NCBI GenBank assembly: GCA_026770595.1
Contig: MU633905.1
Location: 1-10,337 of the forward strand
Length of the DNA stretch: 10,337 nucleotides
Direction: 5' to 3'
DNA from: Ochromonadaceae sp. CCMP2298
Taxonomy: Eukaryota > Sar > Synurophyceae > Ochromonadales > Ochromonadaceae
Shown: one piece after another, positions 1-5,812 of the stretch
Position numbering within the stretch: the stretch's first letter is position 1
Layout of the letters: every line of letters starts with the position of its first letter
Notes under the pieces: model-generated
Database searches by the model: none
What the model was told of the DNA's origin: nothing
Seen by the model: the letters and a program-made list of their open reading frames with translations, nothing else
Made by a program: the position numbers and the translations under genes

Positions 1-268
1 CGTACTCTGTCTCCGTCTTCCTGTGCTTCCCCTTGAGCAGCAGGATCAGCTGGCCATAGGTAAGCAGCTGCGTGCACGGGGGCAGTGGAGCCAGCGCCGT
101 GTCGAGCAGCGGGAGCAGGAAGATGGTGCCGTCTGGCAAAGCTGCTGTCGCGACCACCTCGCAGTTGGTGTCGCTCAGCGCCGCGGGAGCCTCGGAGAGC
201 AAAGCCATTGCCTCTTCGAGGTATCCCCCAGCTGCAGGATACTTGGAGATGAGCGAGGAGAATGACAT
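1..268 (-). CDS. Unrecognised protein, 5' part, runs off the left edge
   Basis: On the minus strand an ATG at 268-266 opens a frame of 89 codons with no stop up to the window edge, so the gene is partial at its 3' end. The product begins MSFSSLISKYPAAGGYLEEA and continues with Ala- and Leu-rich sequence (ATAALPDGTIFLLPLLDTAL), then a basic, glutamate-containing end (KGKHRKTETEY). The hydrophobic stretches are broken by Pro and Asp, so they look like a globular core rather than clear membrane helices. Third codon positions are mostly G or C, as expected of coding DNA here. No family was recognised. The frame could be an exon of a longer gene, and splicing beyond the edge cannot be judged. Two overlapping plus-strand frames are read as shadows because their composition is poor. 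Confidence 0.45.
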   Translation of the reverse strand, partial: MSFSSLISKYPAAGGYLEEAMALLSEAPAALSDTNCEVVATAALPDGTIFLLPLLDTALAPLPPCTQLLTYGQLILLLKGKHRKTETEY

Positions 269-836
269 TCGATCGCTGAACTTGAGCAACTGTAACGGTA
301 AATTGGATATCTCAGGGAGCCTTCGAAGATTTCGCTAAGCCCCTGAATTTCCTCTCTTTCAGTTCTTCTTGTTGCCAAAATTTTCCCGCACTGTTGGTGT
401 CGGGGAGTCAGCAAGCAAGGTTATGCCTGTCCCTGCATCCGCCCAGCGTCTCGACGCTCTCGCGCCGCACTCGGAGCTCCAAGAACTCCCTCTCCTGCCC
501 GAGCAGGAGGCGAATCCCGAGGGCCACTCAAAACCCCTCATCAGCCTGGGGCTAATTCCCAGGCTGGGCTAATTCCCCGTCCACCGTGGCGCTCCAAGAA
601 ACGGGTCGCCCCGAGCGAAGCCCGAGGCACCTGCCAGTTATGGCCAGCAACGCCAGGAAACCCGGTCGTTTGCCGAGAAGCCCGGTCACGGCAAAACCTG
701 CAAAACCTCCCCAAAAGTGTTGGATCCAAGAGGTCGGCGAAACGTGCAGTGTGGCAAAACACGCCTCACGATCGCCAAATGGTGCACGTTGGTTCTGAGG
801 TACCTTTGATGCCACAACTCGGCACACACCGAACCA
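269..836. other. Non-coding interval with short repeats
   Basis: No convincing gene is visible here. The interval separates a leftward gene (start at 268) from a rightward one (start at 837), so it probably contains both upstream regions. It carries a small stem-loop and a 12-bp direct repeat near 543-577, and loosely repeated AAACCCGGTC / AAGCCCGGTC and CAAAACCT words between 655 and 712. No clear TATA box was identified. Confidence 0.4.
543..577. repeat. Small inverted repeat overlapping a 12-bp direct repeat
   Basis: AGCCTGGG at 543-550 pairs perfectly with CCCAGGCT at 558-565 around a 7-nt loop. GGGCTAATTCCC occurs at 549-560 and again at 566-577, a 17-bp period. This may be a fold-back or slippage relic; it has no run of T that would suggest a bacterial terminator. 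Confidence 0.5.
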
Positions 837-1328
837 ATGGTCGAAGTTGGCAGTGCTATCGATGCGCCCTACCCATGGGGCCCAGACAACGTAGTGACGG
901 GGCTGGATGGCTTAGATCGGGAGAGGAAGATGTGGTTCGTCGACCAGATTCTCCAGCACGGCAACGGTGCCGCCAGCCTGGCCAGGAGGTTCAACCTTCC
1001 TCGTTTTGCCATCCTCCACTGGGTCAAAGCCTTCCGAAAAAGAGGTATCTTTATGTCTAGAGCAGGGCGGCCCCGCATAGTGGACAGCCAGGGCATGGAG
1101 GACATCTACTCGCACTGCCTCTCCCACGGGTATGCCGACACCCCAGCCCTACGCCAGCAAATCAGAGTGAGCCATCACTCGACGCTGATGAAACGTGGCA
1201 GGGTTGTCAAATATGTTAGTGACGAGGAGGAACCGCCGTCGAAACGGTCGCTGATGCGGTACCTGGCGATGTTGCAGGGGGCAAATCTCGCAGCAGTACA
1301 GCAGTTCGGCGTACCAGTGGCGACCTAG
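837..1328 (+). CDS. Helix-turn-helix-like protein, possible transposase DNA-binding domain
   Basis: A single open frame of 163 codons begins at an ATG with G at +4 and ends at the TAG directly after 1328. Residues about 33-70 (for example DQILQHGNGAASLARRFNLP, then HWVKAFRKRG) have the spacing of a helix-turn-helix of the homeodomain-like/transposase type: a first helix, a Gly-containing turn with an Ala-Ser-Leu-Ala helix, then a third basic helix. A GRPR motif follows at residues 78-81, like the basic or AT-hook linker seen after such domains. The remainder is charged and includes SDEEEPPSKR. No DDE catalytic core is visible downstream, so this is either a stand-alone DNA-binding protein, the first exon of a longer gene, or a truncated transposon remnant. 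The helix-turn-helix reading is by eye only; family assignment is open. Confidence 0.55.
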   Translation: MVEVGSAIDAPYPWGPDNVVTGLDGLDRERKMWFVDQILQHGNGAASLARRFNLPRFAILHWVKAFRKRGIFMSRAGRPRIVDSQGMEDIYSHCLSHGYADTPALRQQIRVSHHSTLMKRGRVVKYVSDEEEPPSKRSLMRYLAMLQGANLAAVQQFGVPVAT

Positions 1329-1403
1329 GCTGAATAAGCCAATTCTTACTCTACTTACCCTTTTTAAACCATTTAACAATGCCTCTCTATACCCTAACCT
1401 TCT

Positions 1404-1637
1404 CTAAACCTTGCGGGAGTCACGCCTTGCCTCCATGCGCGCAGTAGTGGTGCACTCACAGTTGCCTGCATTCACGTTCAGTAGGATCTTGATGCACTTA
1501 ATAGTGCTTTTGGAGATGGGTTTGACATAGCACGAAGCAATGCCAGCATCAGCAGCGGTTGCCGCTACTGCCTTTTGCACTTCTATCTCCCAATCGTCCA
1601 GCCGCTCGTTCAAGGGCTTGTCCTCCCAAAATACATT
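1404..1637 (-). CDS. Possible short exon or small ORF, unrecognised
   Basis: The minus-strand frame is open from 1637, immediately after a TATAG that could be a splice acceptor, to a stop at 1406-1404 (77 sense codons). It contains NERLDDWEIEVQKAV and CYVKPISKSTIKCIKILLN, which read like an ordinary charged, partly helical protein. There is no in-frame ATG near its beginning, so it would be an internal or terminal exon. A GTGAGT donor-like site lies inside it near 1455, so the true 3' end may be earlier. It lies downstream of the MULE gene on the same strand, but no connection can be shown. It may be chance. Confidence 0.22.
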   Translation of the reverse strand, partial: NVFWEDKPLNERLDDWEIEVQKAVAATAADAGIASCYVKPISKSTIKCIKILLNVNAGNCECTTTARMEARRDSRKV

Positions 1638-1981
1638 CTATAGCATGCACTGTCTCTTCTTCTTCTATACCCCGCAGGAAGTTTGATGCAGGACAGGACA
1701 AGCTTTGTAGAACACTTTTAGTAGGTAAGCTGAACTGTATGGGCTGATCTGGGCTCTGTAATGTCCTCTCGCTGGCTCTCCTTTTTTCACCTTCCTCGCT
1801 CGCATAGCTCTCTCACGCTAACTTTCTCGCTCCCCCTCCTCACTTCCTTGCTCACTAGGGTTCCTTCAATGCTCTCGTTAACTTCATAAAGCGATAGAAT
1901 AGCTCACAATCTACTTAGCTTACAGCAGTGCGCAGGTAAAAGAGTAAAGTGCAAATAGGTGAAGGGGGAACCAAGGAACCC
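1638..1981. other. Pyrimidine-rich intergenic stretch
   Basis: No gene is visible. Positions about 1745-1855 are rich in CT words (CTCTCGCTGGCTCTCC, CTCTCACGCT). The interval contains the 3' flank of the leftward MULE gene. No AATAAA polyadenylation signal was found on the minus strand. The left end of the MULE element might lie here, but I found no partner for a terminal inverted repeat. Confidence 0.35.
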
Positions 1982-3471
1982 CTAACCCTGTCTCCCCTGT
2001 CTCGTCTTGAAGGTGTTGCCAGTCGAGATGAGTGCGCTGCAGATGAGATCGGCCACTGAATCCAGCAGGCTCATATCTTCTGGCTGTCCGTGACCGAACC
2101 CGTATCCGGTTCCGCGCAGCTGTCTCAGAACAATCGCGGGCTTCTCCTGCTCTGCAAGCAGGGCATCGTCCATGTTATTGTTCGTGTTCTTCTTTGTCTG
2201 TGCGACAGGATTTGGAGGCCGTTTCTTTCGGAAGCCCCCCTCAATTAGGCTCTTGAAACGGGAATTTCGCTTCTGTCCACGCGGGTTCGGCTCGATAGGA
2301 GGAGGTAATGTATCATCATCCAAGACACATGTCATGATAGGTCTGCACGTTCCTTTATCATAATCTCTTGTATAACCTTCCTTCTTGCAGTAGTCAGGGA
2401 TGATGCTGGAGAATGTGGAGACGAAGTGCTGGGAACCCAAGCGCTGCTGCTGAGTGCCGAGCAGGTAGATCGCGCAGAGGTGCCGACAGGGGACCCCGCA
2501 TAACCTGGGAACCTCACAGGTACAGGTTAGCTTAGCGTAGTCCACGCGTTGATGCTTCTCGTTGTGACCTATCCGTGTCACATTGTACCTCTTGCCGTCG
2601 ATGTGTTGCACCATATAGTTCAATGCGTCGTAGATGTTGTTCCTTACCAACAGACTCGCGTGGAATGTTAGTAGCAAGGTCTCATCGGCTAGCATCTCCA
2701 CGACCTTGCGGCGCTGCGTTGCCATCAGGTCTGCAAAGAAGCAGATGTAGTTGTTCACTGCGGTAAGTGGTAGCTCGTGCCTAACGCCCATCTTAATAAA
2801 CCTGATCATCTCTCCCTCCACAGCCTGACTCCCAGTGATACCGTACAGCTTCCCCGTGAATGTAGGGATGAGGAGAGCTCTGTAGTTGGCCCACCTGGCG
2901 TGGTCTATCTCATCGACGTACGCGGCCGCCTCAGGGTGAGCAAGCTTCCACGTGGCCATGTGCACCTTGAACATCTTCTTAGAGGTCGCCTTCTGACAGT
3001 TGATCATGTAAGAGTTCTCGCTTTTCCACTTGTTGTCGTGTACATTCTTTATGATATGCCAGAAGTCGAAGCGATGCAGGGCATCCGGGACAGAGGCACG
3101 GAGGGCTGCGATGATGCCTTTAGCCCTATCTGTCGCGATAATTGTATCAGTGTGGTTAAGCTGTCTGCCCACAACACCATCTCTAGTGCTGCCTAGGACT
3201 TCCATAGCTGCAGATAGGAAGTGACTGTAGTTATCCTCGTTCTCGCTGTGGTACATGCCGAAGGCGATAGGTACATTGTTATTGTTTCCATATGTCATCT
3301 CCAACACGAACACTTGACCCTTGTAGTTGTGCTTTGTGATAGTGAAGCCTGCATCGAAAGCTAGAGATGTTTTGCCACTGTATAAAAAGAGAGCCCATGA
3401 CTGCGCAGGCACTAGCACGAAGTTCAGGAACTCCTTAGTGGCCTCATCCCTCTCCAAATGATAGACTGTCC
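1982..3471 (-). CDS. Mutator-like element (MULE) transposase, catalytic exon
   Basis: This is the large exon of a MULE transposase, which cuts and inserts its own element in the nucleus. The open frame runs to a stop at 1984-1982. Counting from the TTG codon at 3457 as residue 1, the MULE RNase H-like core carries the presumed acidic triad: D35 in LAFDAGFT, D110 in IIATDRAKGI, and E214 in SQAVEGEM. The HRFDFWHIIKN segment after the second Asp is where MULEs have their conserved C/H motif. A SWIM zinc finger follows, with C312 and C314 (TCTC) and C324 and H326 (PCRHLCA). The tail is basic and Asn/Pro-rich (RKKRPPNPVAQTKK). There is no ATG at the front. The frame is open from 3499, and an acceptor ACACCAG ending at 3472 would start the exon at 3471, giving TVYHLERDEATKEFL. 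The core appears intact, with no stops. Confidence 0.9.
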
Positions 3472-3697
3472 CTGGTGTGCCCGGACTCGGAAGGAAGACT
3501 TACGGGGGCGGATAGTAGTGGATTAATTGTGTTACAGAGAAGGAACTGCGGTGCTGTGAGGATGGAATGCTCCAGTGTCCTAAGGGACACTGGGCATGGA
3601 AAACTATGTAACGTCTGTAACTACATATCCTATAGGGACACTCTATATCTAGGGAACTAGGGAATGTAGTATACAGGCAAAGCTAGGTTTACAGTAC
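3472..3697 (-). other. Probable intron of the MULE gene
   Basis: Both flanking frames are open, but they lie in different phases and are separated by stops. A GT at 3697-3696 (AGTAC|GTACTG) and an AG at 3473-3472 (CACACCAG|GG) would remove 226 nt and join the frames in phase, giving VPIVR followed by TVYHLERDEA. The donor is not a strong match to consensus. Other donors nearby (for example GTAAAC at 3692) are in the wrong phase for this acceptor. Confidence 0.4.
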
Positions 3698-3986
3698 GTA
3701 CTATAGGTACTGAACGCCACACAGGGTTCTCTTCCACAATAGCGTCCAGTACGTGACGTACTCTAGAAAATCCAGGTAGCAAGCCCTCGAAGGCTTGCAG
3801 ATCACGTAGATCATTCCTTAACTCGCTCGAAATAGAGCTTGTGATGGTGGCTCTGAAATAGTAAGTAACCAGTTTCTGAATCTCTTCGTACGTCTTCAGC
3901 CCCGTCGCCTGCCGAACAAACTGCTCATTAGCCATCAGTTCAGCACGAGTAGGAGGGTTGGGGATGGCTGTGCACAGAGGGATATG
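3698..3986 (-). CDS. MULE transposase, middle exon
   Basis: This minus-strand frame lies between the zinc-finger-like and catalytic parts of the MULE gene. It reads HIPLCTAIPNPPTRAELMAN and continues through a charged helical region (TGLKTYEEIQKLVTYYFRA, SSELRNDLRDLQAF) to ENPVWRSVPIVR. In MULE proteins the region between the N-terminal zinc finger and the DDE core is a variable helical segment of this kind, so position and character fit. It is not known to carry catalytic residues. The left limit depends on the next intron and the right limit on an acceptor TTCTGCAG at 3994-3987. The frame differs by one phase from the segment upstream, so either a short intron or a frameshift separates them. 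Confidence 0.6.
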
Positions 3987-4060
3987 CTGCAGAACAGAGT
4001 CCTTCCGGTTGAGAAGTGAAGATCGAGGCTCTGTCCCCGCTTCTTCAGTTTTGCGCAGAC

Positions 4061-4285
4061 TTGGAAGTTGCAGTTCAGATTGGGACAGAATAAGACTACC
4101 GAGGAATTGAAATTACAATAACCCTCGCACTTGCGAGACCTGTCCATCGTGCACTTCGCTCCATGCCTTCGATTCTGCGCAGCTACAGCGGCTAGAAGGT
4201 CCGCCTTTGTGTCGTAGCAATCATCCAGTTCGTACACGGGCACAGAAATGCTGAAGGTGGAGTCAGGGCTAGATAGGATCGACAT
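4061..4285 (-). CDS. MULE transposase, N-terminal zinc-finger-like segment
   Basis: The frame contains several Cys pairs (KCTMDRSRKCEGYC, then FCPNLNCNFQVCAKLKKRG), the sort of WRKY/FLYWCH-like zinc-binding module that often starts MULE transposases and binds the element ends. I chose the ATG at 4285 (MSILSSPDSTF). An ATG 54 nt further upstream (4339) would translate through a tandem repeat and looks non-coding. The frame itself stays open to a stop at 3937-3935, overlapping the middle exon in another frame. A GT at 4060 (CAA|GTCTGC) or at 4099 (TCG|GTAGTC), paired with TTCTGCAG ending at 3987, would restore frame with an intron of 74 or 113 nt. Otherwise the gene carries a one-phase frameshift. 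The Cys-rich part and the HIPLC of the next exon may form one zinc-binding unit. Confidence 0.5.
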
Positions 4286-4299
4286 TTTTATGAGGAAGT

Positions 4300-4362
4300 C
4301 CAGACATTGAATACACGCAGCCAGAGATTGAATACACAAAGCCAGAAATTGAATTCAAATTT
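4300..4362. repeat. Three-copy 21-bp tandem repeat
   Basis: CCAGACATTGAATACACGCAG at 4300-4320 (21 nt with small changes in each copy) is followed by copies at 4321-4341 and 4342-4362; the third is more diverged at its end. The shared core is CCAGA-ATTGAATACAC. It sits 15 bp upstream of the preferred MULE start codon, so it is probably in the leader or promoter, where it could also serve as a transposase-binding array. Confidence 0.75.
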
Positions 4363-4478
4363 GAGTTGATGCCCAAAGATCCATGTCCCTACCCTGCCCT
4401 TTTAACAAATCAGATACATCCCAGGAAAAAAGGGACCCAAATGATACGGCCCAGGAAGATTCCCAGGGAGATTCATCT

Positions 4479-4514
4479 CCAATGGTCCTACGGATCAACC
4501 CCCGGAGTACGTAC
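4479..4514 (+). repeat. Left copy of an inverted repeat (candidate TIR)
   Basis: CCAATGG then TCCTACGGATC, A, ACCCCCGGAGTACGTAC (4486-4514) matches the reverse complement of 9601-9629 at 28 of 29 positions. The CCAAT that precedes it is shared, with a one-base spacing difference. Weak similarity continues outward (CATC). The pair points inward and could bound a 5.16-kb element. I could not identify a target-site duplication. Confidence 0.65.
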
Positions 4515-4589
4515 GTTTTCCACGACCGTTTCCCGAACAAGCTGCTCCTTTAATCCAGGAATGCCTTCATCGTGAGGGCGTTCCGATCA

Positions 4590-4918
4590 CTAAAGCGACC
4601 AGCGAACTGCAATTCTGAGGCGGCAGTCCTTCGCGAAATGCTTTGAATAGACCTCAGCCGCGAGGGCGCCCCTTTTGGACGAGGAGAATTGGGTTAGCGC
4701 AACGCTGAGAGATACACGGAGCAGCTGTCGCGAATGAGCTTTCACAACCAGCTCAGCTAGGTGCTTCTGCGTGCTCTGCGACCCATCTGCGATAATACAG
4801 CCTGCAACCATACCTTGTTCAGCTGTGCCGAGCAGTCAAAGGCAGGTTTGCGGTCGCCGATAGGCCTCCTGAGCCAGACTCGGCACCTTGCAGCCGCTTT
4901 CGACAGCTCCTCAAGTAC
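4590..4918 (-). CDS. Possible two-exon ORF, unrecognised
   Basis: On the minus strand a frame open after an acceptor-like CTTGCAG starts at 4918 with VLEELSKAAARCRVWLRRPI and runs to a donor AAG|GTATGG at 4814. An acceptor CACGCAG ending at 4767 would join it in phase to KHLAELVVKAHSRQLLRVSL and on to a stop at 4592-4590, giving 93 residues with a 47-nt intron. An alternative is a single exon from the ATG at 4811. The peptides read like real protein, with amphipathic helices and balanced charge, but match nothing I know. The ORF lies inside the putative TIR-bounded element, downstream of its main gene on the same strand, so it might be a second gene or late exons of the first. Confidence 0.28.
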
Positions 4919-5128
4919 CTGCAAGTATGAGCGGGGCGAATCAAGTAGAGGCGAAGCGACGATGGATCTAGATGCGCATTACATGTACCGGGGAGGTGAG
5001 CGTCTTGCACTGGTCGCGATGTACACCAATCCACATGCACTGTGTGACCGATTTTCTCCCTACCCTCCCACACCTCTGCAGGGGTCTGTGTGAGGCCTCC
5101 CAGGACCTCCCAGGAGCAGCGCGGAGGC

Positions 5129-5188
5129 GCTCGCCGGGAGCGTGCTCGTCGGGAGCGCCGGGAGCGCCGTGCTCGCCGGGAGCGCCGC
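5129..5188. repeat. GC-rich minisatellite of CGCCGGGAGCG units
   Basis: Imperfect copies of GCTCGCCGGGAGCG (a GCTC-led form and shorter CGGGAGCGC units) are repeated four times within 60 bp. Only G, C and a few A/T positions vary. This is a locally duplicated GC-rich sequence with no clear coding role. Confidence 0.65.
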
Positions 5189-5205
5189 AGGCGCTGGCCT
5201 GCGGC
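5184..5205. repeat. 9-bp stem hairpin at the end of the minisatellite
   Basis: GCCGCAGGC at 5184-5192 pairs perfectly with GCCTGCGGC at 5197-5205 around a 4-nt loop. There is no following T run. It may be a recombination hotspot or chance within GC-rich DNA. Confidence 0.5.
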
Positions 5206-5319
5206 TAGTGTGTAAGGTAAGATTCGGGCGAAGTGCTGCCCGATTTAACATTACAAGTCAACAACACATCTCTGTCTAATCCACCACAACCTCTCCACCC
5301 GTCCGTCTGTCTCGCTGCC

Positions 5320-5410
5320 TCGTGCTGTCTCTCTCTCTCTTCCGCTCCCGCTCTCTCTCTCTCTCACGCTCCCGCTCTCTCCTATCCCTCTCTCACGCCT
5401 TCTCTCATAC
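5320..5410. repeat. CT-rich microsatellite
   Basis: Runs of (CT)n are interrupted by CCGCTCCCG and CACGCT. Similar CT-rich composition is found near 1745-1855, but the two are not aligned copies. Confidence 0.7.
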
Positions 5411-5429
5411 ATTCTACATCAGTTGAGCG

Positions 5430-5449
5430 CTGTCACGTGCTGTCACGTG
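5430..5449. promoter_or_regulatory. Two adjacent CACGTG (E-box/G-box) motifs
   Basis: CTGTCACGTG occurs twice in direct tandem (5430-5439 and 5440-5449), giving two palindromic CACGTG sites exactly 10 bp apart. CACGTG is a known binding core of bHLH and bZIP factors in eukaryotes. No gene start lies close by, so function is only possible. Confidence 0.3.
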
Positions 5450-5691
5450 GCTCGAGCGTGCCTCCCTAGACGCCGACAACGTGCGCGGAGCGGGCCTGCG
5501 GTCATTTTCCGACGGAAATGTTTGCAAAAAACTTGGGAATTCCCCGCCCGCCATTCCCGCAGCCCCTCGGGATAAGGTGAGTTTAAGCATATAAAAAGAT
5601 GGTTTCTTTGAACTAACACACTAACACTACTATTTTTTTCTAATATTCCACATCCATGTGTCGCCCTTTGTAACCTGCCTACCCCATGTTA

Positions 5692-5735
5692 CCTCCTCCC
5701 CCTCCCCCTCCCCCTCCTCCCCCTCCTCCTTCTCC
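5692..5735 (-). repeat. G-rich tract (minus strand) with G-quadruplex pattern
   Basis: The plus strand is almost pure CCCCCT/CCT. The minus strand therefore has four or more runs of at least four G separated by single A or short spacers. It lies about 80-120 nt past the stop codon of the leftward gene, so it would be in its 3' flank or untranslated region, on the sense strand. Confidence 0.6.
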
Positions 5736-5812
5736 ACGCCCAAGTCAAGCTGCACAGCGGCGGCGTTGATGTCGCCCTCCTCTTCCTCCCCATCATCTGC
5801 GTCTGCTCTCGC

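Larger units (their letters stand above)
5206..5812. other. Low-complexity, non-coding interval
   Basis: No gene is supported. From left to right it holds a CT-microsatellite (about 5320-5410), a doubled CACGTG motif (5430-5449), a TATAAAA at about 5590 with no convincing gene behind it, and a C-rich tract (5692-5735). It contains the 3' flank of the leftward gene that stops at 5813. A perfect-looking plus-strand donor (AAG|GTGAGT near 5577) follows a 20-codon open stretch from an ATG at about 5518, too short to call. Confidence 0.4.

Noticed and set aside
2777-3196. A 139-codon plus-strand open frame
   Set aside because: It lies wholly antisense to the MULE catalytic exon, which has conserved motifs.
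4761-5093. A 110-codon plus-strand open frame
   Set aside because: No recognisable motif and poor composition. The opposite strand gives a more protein-like reading with splice signals, though that too is weak.
5518-5577. A short plus-strand exon (ATG, 20 codons, GTGAGT donor)
   Set aside because: The donor is good, but 59 nt of open sequence is easily chance and no matching second exon was found.
5585-5600. TATAAAA as a promoter
   Set aside because: No convincing gene begins within the next few hundred bases on the plus strand, and the leftward gene ends rather than starts here.
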